Below are positions 25,607-36,713 of a stretch of DNA of 64,000 nucleotides, piece after piece; the stretch's first letter is position 1, and each line of letters opens with the position of its first letter. The DNA lies in the NCBI RefSeq assembly GCF_000516985.1, contig NW_006917093.1, positions 1,736,001-1,800,000 of the forward strand. Reading direction: 5' to 3'. A program made the position numbers and the translations under genes. Source of the stretch: Pestalotiopsis fici W106-1. Its lineage: Eukaryota > Ascomycota > Sordariomycetes > Amphisphaeriales > Sporocadaceae. The notes beneath the pieces were generated by a model. It was not told where the DNA came from and searched no databases. It saw only the letters and a program-made list of their open reading frames with translations.

Positions 25607-25616
25607 CCCCCCCTCC
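25607..25616 (-). other. Polypurine tract of the retroelement
   Basis: In element orientation GGAGGGGGGG, followed by TAA, lies directly before the 3' LTR. This is where the plus-strand primer of a retrotransposon is expected. Confidence 0.75.
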
Positions 25617-25684
25617 GGGCCTTTCGGGGAATTGAACCTTAGATTTCTAAAAACTCCTTTTTTAACCACTAAGCTATAACAGCC
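25617..25684 (-). other. tRNA-like sequence inside the retroelement 3' end
   Basis: In element orientation this segment has a pol III A-box match TAGCTTAGTGG (25676-25666) and a perfect B-box match GGTTCAATTCC (25638-25628), spaced 27 nt apart. Possible acceptor arms GGCTGTT and AAAGGCC pair at 6 of 7 positions, counting G-T. The T-arm would be GGGG/CCCC if two As are RIP-converted Gs. The anticodon region is too altered to assign. It may be a captured tRNA, a tRNA-derived pol III promoter, or a chance resemblance; I favour tRNA-derived. It ends at the polypurine tract. Confidence 0.6.
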
Positions 25685-26869
25685 GCTTATGCCCTAATTG
25701 CTTTACGCAACGCTTCCCTTCCGTAATTCTTATTATAGAACCCGAGATTTTCCTAGTTATAATGCGTTTTTTATTACGAATAAAAGATTTGAAACGTAGG
25801 GTTTCTAATAATTATTAATAAGCCGTTATTTTTTTAATATAAAAAAAAGAACGCTATCCGGGTATATTTAGGATATTAAGGCCTTTATCGGGAAATGCCT
25901 GGTTAATTAACTTAATATCGAAAGGCGCGTAACCGGCCACTTCGTGCAGCCGGTATTTTTTTCGAGTAAATAAGGAAATTTTTAATATTTTTTTCGAATA
26001 AAAACGGGAAAATATAAATAAATTAAGGATTTAATCCTAAACTCCGACGGGAAGCGAAAGCATTTTGCTAATTAGATTTTTAAGCTTTTTTTTTTGGTTA
26101 GCCTTTTTTTTCGAGCCTTTGCTAATTGCCTGCTTTTAGCTGCTTTAGTAATAGCTTTTTGTTTTTTTTTTGCTAAAGGCCTTATTTTAGCCCTTTTTTT
26201 TTTATTTATTCCGTTATTTACGCTAAATCGGGTTTTAAAATTATTTAAGGCTTATATATTATCGAATACGGTTCGGGCTTGCTAAATAGGTTTTGCGTAA
26301 CTTTGCTATTTTATTAGCAGTTTCCGTTCGAATTTTCGTTTTACGGGGTATTGCTTTATATAGAAAATCTTTTTAACGATTTATTTTTTTTGTAAAAGTT
26401 CTTTATCGAATATTAGGAGCGGCTATTGGTTTTCGCTTTTTTGTAACGGTAGGGGATTTTTGTTTGCTTTCCGTAATAAATTTACGTAAAATCGTAATTA
26501 GATTTTGCTAAGTACGTTTAGCTTAATTATTTATAGGCTAATAACCTTATTAATTTTATATTTCGCATTAATTTAGAATAGCTTTTTAGATATTTATAAT
26601 ATTTTTAGGTTTTTAAGCTTAAATTATATTAAATTTTTAATTTTAAATCGTTTTTATAGCTTTTTATTTTTATTCGCTATATTTTTTATTTTTTATTATA
26701 TAGCTATTATTATAGCTTAAGCTAGGTTTTAGCCTTTTTTTTATCGGTTTACGAATTTTTTAGCTTGCTTTTTATTTATTTTTTATAAAAGTTTTTATAA
26801 CGGGAATATTTGCTTTATAGGTTTGGCGTAATATTTATAGGTTAAAAAAAAGGGATTAGCGCCGATCGA

Positions 26870-27430
26870 GGTATTACGGTTATTAATAGCAAATATAATA
26901 AAAGGGAGAAATTCGGGCTAATTATATTAAACGTATAAAATAAAGGCTTTAAAATATAATTAAATTTTTTGATTTATACGCTTAGTCGAACCGTTAGTTT
27001 TTAGGTAAAAGGCTATAAATAACTTTTTTTTAATATTTACGATTTTGCATAAATAGGCTTAAAAATCGTTTATTTAATTCGATTTTTTATTAAAAATAAT
27101 AATTCGAAAAAAACCGTAAAACCTTTAATAATAGTTAATAAAACGCCGGGCGTAATTAGGCGCTTTTATAATATTTATATTTTTTGTTATAATTATTTTT
27201 GCTAGGCGATCTACGATTATTATTATAAAACGAAGGTTTTTTTTTTTTTCGCAAAAAGCTCCGTTATAAAATCGATAAAAAGTTCCGAATAAAACCGGTT
27301 TGGTATAAAGAAAAAGGCTAGGAAGCCGCTTTTTTTCTCGCGCTAAATCTTAAAGCGCCTATAAATATCGCAATTAGTATAAAATTTCTGTATTGCTTTA
27401 AATATTTTCGGCTAGTAAAAATATTTTAAT
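26870..27430 (-). pseudogene. Integrase remnant of the retroelement
   Basis: Minus-strand reading with stops and substitutions gives the zinc-binding end (NCDI, near 27350-27400) and the region before the catalytic Glu, with NGSTKRINQ near 26970-27000 corresponding to the usual DG-x-TER-x-NQ. It is broken by many stops and is not functional. Confidence 0.85.
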
Positions 27431-28619
27431 ATTATCGTAAAGGTATTATCCTTTTTTAGGTGGCCGGTAATAAATAAATCGTGGATTTTTTATATAAATA
27501 TAGTTTAAAAAGGTTCCTAATTTAGGATAAGCAGTTTTTTTCGGAATAGGAAAACGCTTTTAAGGTTTAGTTTATATTCCGCGATTAATATCTTAATATT
27601 ATATTTTTTTTTGGATAACCTAGGCGGAAACGTGCGTGTTTTTAATTATATTACGAAATATAAATTAATAAAGTTAATATCCTATATTATAGCTTTATTT
27701 TAAAGTAATTATAATTTAGCTTTAGGAAATAAATCCTTATTTTTAAGGATTTAATAATTTCGTTTTACGCCTAATAATTTTCGTTTTATAGGTTTAAAAT
27801 ATAAAGGCATTATATAAATTAATGCTTAGATATATTTAGTATTTTCGGAAAATATAATAATAAATAGGAGCTATTTATTTTTAACGAGCTATAAGCGGCG
27901 AAATTCCAATTTCGGGTTATCGACCCTTTTAAGGAGGTTTTGTTTTAAACGGCTAAAAATATTAGGTTTATTATTTTTCCTTTTTATGCGGAATTATAAT
28001 TAAAAACTAAATTCGGATAGGATTAAAGATTATCGAGTTTGCCTTTTAATTAAATTCCTTTTAATAATAAAATATTATAAGTTTTTATAGTCCGTAAAGA
28101 TTTTAAAAAGTTTAACTAAGCTTTTTAGTTTTCTTTTTTATTTTTTTTAGGCAGCGGACGATCGCGAGCAGCTTTTTATTATAAATTTCGTAATTAATTT
28201 CGGCTAGGTTTAGTCGTTTAAAAAGGAAGGTTATAAAACGTAATTTTCCTTTATTATCGATTTATAAAAGGGTTTTTTTTAAGGCTTAGCTAAAATAGTC
28301 GTATTTAATTATCGTTTTACGCTTTTTATTTTATATCGTTAGGATAGGTATAATAATAAAAAGCTTTTTAAAGGTTTCGAAGCTATATTTTTTAGCTAAT
28401 TTTTATTTTTAGGGTATTGATTTTTTAAGCAGGGCTAATAAAGGTTTTATAACGTCGCTAAATTAAAGGATAAACTTTTTATAAAAATTCGCGAAACTTA
28501 TAAAATTACGAACTCCTTTTACGCTAATAGGAACCTTTTATTTTTTAATAGCCTTTATTTTTTTAGGGTTAACTTTGATTTTTTTTTCGGTATAAATAAT
28601 AAATTTTAAATATTTGGTT

Positions 28620-28850
28620 TAAATAATAACGAATTCGCATTTTTTAAAATCGAGGCGGAGCCTAGCTTTATTTAATTTAATAAAGATTTTGTTTATTTTT
28701 AATATATAATTTGCGTAATCGCCGTTAAAATAAATTAAAACGTCGTTTAAATAAGCAAAATAAAAGTCGTTTAGGTATTTTCGTAACGTAATATTAATAA
28801 ATTTTTGGAAGGTAGCTAGGGCTCCCGTTAATCCGAAAGGTATTATTAGC
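28620..28850 (-). pseudogene. Reverse transcriptase remnant of the retroelement
   Basis: Minus-strand reading shows PFGLTGA, then ATFQKFIN, then FAYLNDVLIYF and LDFKKCEF, the ordered motifs of Ty3/gypsy RT. The catalytic box (28739-28753) reads YLND where active enzymes have YLDD, a change expected from a single G-to-A transition. It is inactive. Confidence 0.9.
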
Positions 28851-31189
28851 TATTCGAATAAGCTAAAGCGAGTGCGAAAAGCGGTTTTTTATTTATTTAT
28901 TTTTTTAATTTTTATTTTATAAAAGGCGGCCCTAATATTAACCTTAGTAAACTATTTAGCTTTTAAAAGGGAGCGTAAGGTTTTTTTAATAAAAGGAAAA
29001 AGATAATGGTCCTTTTTTATAATAGCGTTTAAGGCTTAGTAATTTACGTAAAAACGAAAACCTTTTCCGGGTTTTTTTATAAAAAATATAAAGGTTTTTT
29101 CGGGAAAACTGCTAACTTTAATTTAATTTTTATTTAAATAATTAATAAGTATTTTTTTAAGGATAAGTAGTTTATTTTTAAATATACCGTATAAAGGGCT
29201 TTATAAAATTTTCCGAGTTTTGCTTTATTTATTTTTAAATAGGGTAATCGTATAATTTGCTCCGGGTCGATAAGGTAGGAGCTCCGTTTGCTCGTTATTT
29301 ATAAATAAAGGAGCGTGGTATTTAAGCTAAGGAGGTAACGTATTAATTATTTCGGAAAAGGTTGTTTTTTTTTGATTTTTAGCGCTTGATTAATATTTAC
29401 TATTATAACGATAAAAATCTAGGTAGTTTTAATTATTTTTTTAAAGTTTTTATACGCTTTACGCACCTTTGTTACGTAAATAATATTTATAATTATTTAT
29501 GCATTTTTTATATATTGTGTTTTATTTTTTATTGGTTTAGGTGCCTTATTTTTATATTAGCCTTTTTTACGGATAAAAAGACCGTGCCTTTTAGTATTAA
29601 ATCTAAGTGCTTTTTTTTTAGATAGGTATATTACGTTATTGCTTTTTATCCAGGGTTTTCCTAATATAATATTATAGGCTAGGTTAGGGACGACGTATTT
29701 TATTATTTTTTTTTTTGTCCGTTAATATTTATTTAGCAAATAGCGATTTTTCGAATATATCGACGTTTTTTATCGTTTTTGGCGAACCGGAGTTTTTTAT
29801 TCCGGATTTAAATGCGTTTAAATTTTTTTTTAATTATAAAAGATTTATTAAAGGTAAAGTAATAAAGGCACTTATTATCGATAAACGCGTTATAATAAAA
29901 TAAATTATTAACGAGTATATTTATTAAAAAAGGGGTGGTATATATATTATTTGGGATATTTGGAATAATAATTATAGGTTTTTTTTTTAAGCTTTAAAGG
30001 CGATTTTTTTTAGAGTTTAAGCATTTTCCGACGGTTTTTTATTTTCCTCGAGGTCCGAGATAACCTCGGCGTGGCTAATTCGGGGGTTAGGGTTAATAAA
30101 AAGGCCGTAAATAATATATTTTTAGTAAAAATATTTAGATTATTTATATTTAAAATATAGTCTTTTTTTTCGGAAAAACTGAATTTTTTGTTCGCTACGC
30201 TAAAAAGCTTAGGGTTTTTATTTATTCCCTAACGCCTTTTTGCCTATTTATATTACGTTTATAATATTAATAACGGTAGCAATAAATTATTATAAATCGA
30301 ATTTATTAATTCCTTTTATAATAGTATTTTTTTTAGCGTTTATTCGATTCCGTAAGATTTCCCGAAAAAAGGTAAAATAAAACGAGGTAGCTCCGGCTTT
30401 TTTTAAAAATTAAGTTTTTATATTTTTAGCTTTTTTACGTTTATTTTTTTATAAAATATCTAAGCGATTAGCTATTTTTTTAATTATATTTAACTATTAG
30501 TCGTAATTATCGTTAGGTAAGTCGAAAATAATTAAGCGGTCTTTTAGGCTTTAGTTAATAGCGGAATTAAAAATAATAATTTTAATTGCGTTTACCTAAT
30601 TTAGTTTTTTATTAAAATCGAGTTAATATTTAAAATCGTTTAAGAAGTCGGAAAATTTTTAATTTTCCCTTTATTTTATCCGAATTAGGCGATTACCCGC
30701 GATTTATTTGGCTTTTTTATCGATAAATTGGTTTTCGATTTTTTTAAGGAACGTTTTTTATTTAAGCTATTTAGGATTAATATTAGTAAATTATTACGCT
30801 ACGCGAAAGCGCTTATTTTTTAGGAGGGCTATTATAAAATTAAGGTAAATAAGCTATTCGTTGCTTAATAGGTAACGGTTTTTTATTATTTTTATTTTTG
30901 CTATAATAAGGAAAAGCTTAAGGGATTCTGTTTTTCCGTCCTAAAAGGGCTATTTAGCGGCTTTATAGTAATTAAAGGTGCTATTATAGGAGGCTTAAGC
31001 CGTATTTTCGGGGTTGGAACCTTTTATAATATCGTATATTAGGGGGAAAAGCGAAGGGTTATCGAAAAAGGGAAATTTTGGAGCGACTTCGTATTTATTA
31101 AGATTTTCGGATATTACGCTATTAAAAGTAGGAGATAATACTAAAAACTTTATAAGCACCCTACTAATTTATATAAAATTGCAAAAACG

Positions 31190-31202
31190 AAGCTAATTTA
31201 TA
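31190..31202 (-). other. Primer-binding site, complementary to the element's own LTR
   Basis: The 13 nt starting at the first base after the 5' LTR (TATAAATTAGCTT in element orientation) are exactly complementary to an LTR segment at 31256-31268. The match ends precisely at the LTR edge. Such geometry is known from self-priming Tf1/sushi-type Ty3/gypsy elements, in which the 5' end of the RNA anneals to the primer-binding site. No tRNA 3' end match (TGG...) is seen here. Confidence 0.65.
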
Positions 31203-31370
31203 TATAATGGGCTTACTAAATACGTATAATTACGCAATTATAGCTAAATATAATTTATAAATTAGCTTAAATAAAAGGAAGCTATTTCCTATGCGCAGAT
31301 TTTATCGTAACCTACTTAGGCACCGGATCAATTATATATCCGGTGCCGAAAATCGGGTGCACCCGTAACA
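31203..31370 (-). repeat. Right LTR (5' LTR of the element)
   Basis: This partner of 25436-25603 has an unaltered outer end (TGTTACGGG in element orientation). Its inner 53 bp carry 13 transitions relative to the left copy. It holds the same inverted repeat (31319-31328 and 31338-31347) and palindrome (31354-31365). If the self-priming reading is right, transcription starts opposite 31268, about 103 nt into the LTR. Confidence 0.95.
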
Positions 31371-31375
31371 AAAAG
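31371..31375. repeat. Target-site duplication, right copy (AAAAG)
   Basis: Exact copy of 25431-25435, directly after the right LTR. Confidence 0.93.
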
Positions 31376-31856
31376 TGACACCAGCAAGACTATAAAGAGG
31401 CTGAATACCTAGGTGATATATATCTTTCAAATAATAGTAATGTAACCACTTCCCGCCTATTCTGGGACGTTCTAGTCAGTGGCGAGCCAATCGATTTGGG
31501 AAATGCCTTCTAGTGCGATCTAATAGTGGATGTGATTGGCTGAAATGGCAGGCAAAAGAAATTCTCCAGGGGGTATCCGTCTGAGGCCCGTGCCCAGGAA
31601 TTTTTCCATGGATGCAAAGAGCTAAGAAAAATTGGAGATTGATGGGCGACGCGATAAGGATTGGCTTCAAGCAGAGGGAGAGAAAAAAAATAAAAAAAAT
31701 CTCCCCATTCGCAACATCACAGCGTGCGTTTCTACATCAACAGCACAGAGAGACTGCAATACCTCTCAACTCATCCCCTCCCTCTTCTAATTAATTTCTG
31801 AGAGCAGTCTGTATAACTCTGTCTTTTCTCTATATTATTGTGTTTTAATTCCAGCC
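31376..31856. other. Promoter and leader region of mss116
   Basis: This stretch of normal composition lies between the retroelement and the helicase start. It has a purine-rich run near 31675-31700 and a pyrimidine-rich tract (about 31775-31835) just upstream of the ATG. The element inserted about 480 bp upstream of the coding region. Confidence 0.55.
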
Positions 31857-33931
31857 ATGTTCAAGGCTTCCCTCCCGCGACACGCCCGTCTGGGCAATGT
31901 CGTGTGTCGCCAACTATCAACATTTTCCTGCGTAAGACCTTTGCGCCTCCAGTCTCTGCAGTCTTCCGGACAACAGCTCAGCGCCTCCCGCACTCCTCTT
32001 CGATCAGTCTGCCTACGCTCCATCGCAACGAGACTCTACTCCTCCGAGGCCGCCGCCGCAAGGCAACAAGATGCCAACCCCGACGCCAAAGCCGGTTCGC
32101 AACTAATCACAAAGTTTGCCGATCTGTCGCAGCTGGGTGTTCACCCTGCCCTCGTCAGCGCCATCACCGATGGAATGAGATACGAGGACATGACTGACGT
32201 GCAGTCCCTTACCATCAACCCGGCACTGCGCGGTACTGATCTGTAAGCATCAATGCCCGTCGTCCCTGCCTTTCCCGGCCATCTACTAATCATCTCTGCT
32301 ATAGGGTTGCGCAAGCCAAGACTGGTACTGGAAAGACTCTTGCCTTCTTGGTTCCCACACTCCAGCGTCTTTTGGCAGAAATCCCCGAGCTCGCCGACCG
32401 GAGGTCTAGCCGACGTGCCTCATCCGATGATGTGAAGGCCATCATCATGTCACCTACACGTGAGCTGGCTGAGCAAATCGGTGTCGAGGCCAAGAAGCTG
32501 GTCAGAAATACCGGCATCGTTGTGCAGACAGCCGTTGGTGGTACTAGAAAGCGGGAGTCTCTGATGAAGATGCAGCGCGAGGGTTGCCACATCCTCGTCG
32601 CGACTCCTGGTCGCTTGGAGGATCTTCTGTCTGATGAGTATTCTGGAGTGGCTGCCCCGAACTTGAAGGCCTTTGTTCTTGACGAAGCCGACCGCATGCT
32701 CGATGTCGGATTCTCCGATGCCATCCGCAACATTCTCGACCTGCTTCCGCCCGTCTCCAAGGTGGATCGCCAGACTCTCCTCTACTCGGCCACCATCCCT
32801 CGTAATGTCGTCCACTTGGCCAAGAGCTTGGTCAAGACAAATAACTTTGAGTTTGTCCAGACCATTTCAGCCGACGATGCACCAACCCACGAGAGAGTTC
32901 CTCAGTACATTGTCCCCTGCAAAGGATATGAGAATTGGTTCCCTGCCATCATGGAAATTGCAGAAAAGGCTCGCGAGGCTGCCGAGAACGACCCGTCAGT
33001 CGCTCCTTTCAAGGCAATGGTTTTCTTCTCCAACACGGCCGTTGTTGAATTCGCGTACAGCACCTTTTCCAACACCAAGCTTGGCGGTTTTAGTGGCGTG
33101 CCAATCTGGGATATTCACTCCAAGCTTAACCAACCCCAGCGTACCAGACATGCTGATGCGTTCCGTCGCTCCAAGACTGGTATCCTGTTCTCATCAGACG
33201 TGACAGCTAGAGGTATGGATTTCCCCGGTGTCACACACGTCATTCAAGTTGGTCTTCCCCCGGACCGTGACCAGTATATCCACCGTGTTGGACGTACCGG
33301 CCGTGCTGGTGCTTCTGGTGAAGGCTGGCTGCTACTGGCCGAGCCCGAGATCGCTGAGGCGCGTGCCCGCCTGCCTGGCTTGCCCATCAAGCCCAATCGC
33401 TCTCTGGTCACTCCCGCCGTCGATCTTGCCACAGGCCAAATCCCTGAGGAGACGGCCAGGTATTTCAATGACGTTGAGAAGGGCTATAGCAAAACTCGCT
33501 CCGGTGAGTTCGCTCAGGCTTACCATTCTTTGCTCGGTCAGAAGTTTGGCAGGAAACTTGATGTCGCGGATGCCGTTGAGCTTCTCAACAGGTGGAGCGA
33601 ATACGGCTTGAAGAGAGAACAAGTCCCTGCCATCACCCCCCAGAGTGCCAGCAAGCGGGGTCTCGCCAGAATCCCCGGCGTCAGAATTGGTCACGACACC
33701 GAGCAGTCTTACGGCCGCGATGACCGCTTTGGTGGTAGAGGAGGCTCCGGTGGTAGAGGAGGCTTCGGTGACAGGGGAGGTTCTGATTCCAGAGGGGGCA
33801 ACCGTGGCGGCAACCGTGGCGGCAACCGTGGCGGCAACCGTGGTGGCAACCGCCGTGGCAACTCTTTCGAGGACAAGTTCGCCTCGCGGGAATCCAATGA
33901 CCGTCAGTCCTTTAGCCGATCTTCCTTCTAA
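31857..33931 (+). CDS. mss116: Mitochondrial DEAD-box RNA helicase, Mss116-like
   Basis: ATP-dependent RNA chaperone assisting group I/II intron splicing and translation in mitochondria. Exons 31857-32242 and 32305-33931 give 670 residues. The Arg/Ser/Leu-rich N-terminus with few acids (MFKASLPRHARLGNVVCRQL) is a mitochondrial presequence. Motifs in order are: I AKTGTGKT (133-140), Ia PTRELAEQ, Ib TPGRL, II DEAD (255-258), III SAT, V ARGMDFPG, VI HRVGRTGRAG (from 455). The C-terminal tail is Gly/Arg/Asn-rich (RGGNRGGN repeats), an RNA-binding tail as in Mss116. All motifs are intact. The retroelement sits just upstream. Function in splicing is from the family, not from this sequence. Confidence 0.95.
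33797..33852 (+). repeat. 12-bp coding minisatellite in the mss116 tail
   Basis: GGCAACCGTGGC is repeated four times in tandem with a degenerate fifth copy, encoding Gly-Asn-Arg-Gly units of the RGG-type tail. Copy number is likely to vary between strains (inference). Confidence 0.9.
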
Positions 33932-36713
33932 CTGCTATGCGCACGATCTCACGACTCACGTTGAGAATTTCGGCATGACGAAGCCAAGTTCTTCAAGACG
34001 GCTCAGCACGAACTACAATGTATAACACAACATAGGGGGGCCCCGCAATACCTGTAAATTATGGGCAGGCTTGATTTACTGTCACTTGGCTGTTGTATCA
34101 TTTGGAGCATGTCCCCTTCCTAACAGGTACGGCACCGGGCTCAATCATGTTAGGCGTACCGGCACACTTGCACTTTTTATTTTTCACGACAAAAAGGATT
34201 CTCGGGGAGTAGAACAACGGCATTTGTAAAGCGAGTCTGGACAGGGAAAATCTCAACTTTGTACATTAAATGACGGGAAAGACTGACGTCAATAGATTGT
34301 ACATTTATCAAGTGTATTTTGGCAATCTTGAAAAACTCAAAGAACCAATAGACAATAAAAAAATACTTGGAAAACATGATTACTTTTTTTTTTTTTTTTC
34401 CTTTTCATTTTATTGAATCGGTTGTCTCCGTGAGCATGGAATGTGGCCGTAAGATTTGTCTTGAAGCTTGTACAAAATCAATTACGAGTTATCCTAAGCA
34501 AAAAGATATATCCTCCAACAAAGTAATGTCTTCTCCTCCCATATCAAAACACGCGGGCGCAAGACAACGAGCGATCTTCATCAAGGGCCCATGAGCTGCC
34601 CGTCTTGGGGCGGGACTAAAGAAGGGCCAGCATATGCCAAGCAAGGGCAGTCGTCTTTGCTGCATTATCTATCTGCACGTAATGTAGTTGCAATATTGTA
34701 ATCGTAGATACATAGTATGTGTGGGGGATTTGCGCCGCGATGCTACCTTGGGTCTACTTGTGGAGGTGTCTACTTGGGGTAGTTTGGATCTTGTCTACGT
34801 ATCGGAGTGGTCCTGATGAAATGGCTAATGGAATTGTCTGGTCTGTTGCTTTTTCTTTTCTTTTCTTTATCCCGGGGCAAAGGAGTGACTACTAGGTATG
34901 TAAAAGGTAATGACATGATCTCCGGATTATTCTGCGGCCATGCTTGCGTCACAGCTTGACACTATAATTTATCTGCACGTGTATAGTATCGAGGCTCCGT
35001 GGCGCCCACTGGTATGCTAGATAGACATGGTGTGCACCAGCCCAAATGTGATACCTGAAGTGATGTAAGTCCAAGTTCTCCCATTGCAAAGTCACATAAC
35101 GACAACAAGTAGTGGCTCATTAAACAGGCTTCTGTCCATGGATTCTTAAAGTTGATTGCGTGCGATCGTTTATTCTCCGAATGGACTCTTATTACACTCA
35201 ACCATAAGACTTGGTCAGGGGGGAATTACCGAGGGAATACGATGTCAATCAGCTTGGCTATGATGGACCCTGTCTTAATTGAGAAGATCGATTCTTGAAT
35301 TGGGACCCTGATTTCTCTCATCGGAGTTTATACATGGGCAATCGATCCTTTTGCCTCATCAAAATACTCGGGGCTTGCCTACATCCTAGATCCATGAGTC
35401 CTGTGACTGCCGACAAAGAATAAGATAAAATCAAATAGAATAAAACCAGGACGGTAGACCTCGGTAGGGCTCTAATCTCACCTGCTTGAAATTTTCACTA
35501 ATTTTCGTGAAAGAAGCCTCAAGTCCGACCGTGCAGCCGCGAATCGAATGAGTAATTGTCTGTGCAGTCAATGCCAGATTAGATTCGCATCCCTCCAACA
35601 CTCGTCTCTCATCCTAGCCGCGGTCTCGGTCTCCCTATTTCCCTGTACCTATGTATCCCCTGTATCCGATCGGCAATGGGTGGGATATAGTAGAAAAGGA
35701 ACGTATAACATCACTACCATCTAGAAGCTCTTGTTCTTCGGCCAGAGGGTGTCGTTTCGTGGGTGGCTGCACCGAAACCACCAAGGGGGGAATAGTCTGG
35801 ATCGGGCAGGTGGGTCACCGGGGGTATATACCACATCTCGGCCCATTCCCCAGTTGCGAAGTGCGTGGCCCTGCGAAGATCAGATGGTTTTGAACAATGC
35901 CAAGCCGTGTCAAGAAGACCAAAATCTATGGAAGGGGAGAATGGGGCAGTGTTGTTGCGTTTCAAGCAATGGTGAACAAGGCTTGTGGTATTGTGTTCAT
36001 GGCTATTCAGACACAGCGTTTAAGAAAAGAAGAATACTTGGTATCTGGTAAGGTTACATTGTTCTGAGCAGCTTCTTTCAGACATTCCAAAATGTCTGTT
36101 CGCCAGAGGGCATGGCTCTGCAACATCTGGTCACGCCTCGCCACAGCCGCGATTCAAAACGTGCAGAATCGGGGCGTCATTGATTCAAGCCAGAAATGGT
36201 CGACGACACAATAGACACATTACTTGCCCGCTGCGCGAAAAGTGACGCGTATGTACGTACAGTCGAGAGTAGGGGAGGGGAGCAGCATCCGGACATGGGA
36301 ACTTGATGGAGATGCACAAAATAGCGGACTGCCGAATTAGGAATGACAATAACGACAGTAGTGTTTATTTGGGGTATACCTATCCGATGCGCCCCGCCTT
36401 TACAACGACACCTGCTCCGGTGGTGGTCTGCCTATATGCAGTTTTGCCCTGATCTTAACACATGATTTTCCAATGAGAAGAGACGGTTCAGATTTCCAAA
36501 ACGCTCATGGCTTTGCCAGTGGACGAAATCCCCGTTCTGGTTTGTTTGAATCCAAAGTGCAAGATATTTTCTTCTCTTCGAAAGGGCGGCTGGCTGGCCT
36601 CGTGGACACCAAGTAAATTCCCAGTACATTCCCACGTAAACGCCGGTCCTGAATGCTGCTAGTAGTATATGTGAATAGTGTGTATATGCAAAAAGACTTT
36701 CGTGAGTTGATTA
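33932..36713. other. 2.8-kb intergenic region, convergent genes
   Basis: It lies between the stops of mss116 and the seven-helix protein. It contains an A/T-rich part with an 18-base poly-T run (about 34383-34400) and no ORF that resembles a gene. I found no tRNA or transposon remnant. Confidence 0.5.

Larger units (their letters stand above)
25436..31370 (-). mobile_element. Ty3/gypsy LTR retrotransposon, RIP-degraded
   Basis: The element is 5935 bp, bounded by 168-bp LTRs and an exact AAAAG duplication. It is coded on the minus strand. Its interior is extremely A/T-rich with stops in every frame, so it is dead. Reading through the changes on the minus strand gives recognisable Ty3/gypsy reverse transcriptase (28.6-28.9 kb) and integrase (26.9-27.4 kb) remnants in the order RT then integrase, as in Ty3/gypsy. 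The 5' end of the element is therefore at 31370. The gag and protease regions are expected at about 29.5-31.1 kb but I could not verify motifs. Loss of C and G with TpA enrichment is the hallmark of repeat-induced point mutation. A self-complementary primer site and a tRNA-like segment are listed separately. Confidence 0.95.

Noticed and set aside
25700..31190. Small ORFs of 60-80 codons within the retroelement
   Set aside because: Leu/Phe/Ile/Lys/Tyr-rich translations of RIP-altered A/T-rich DNA; not genes.
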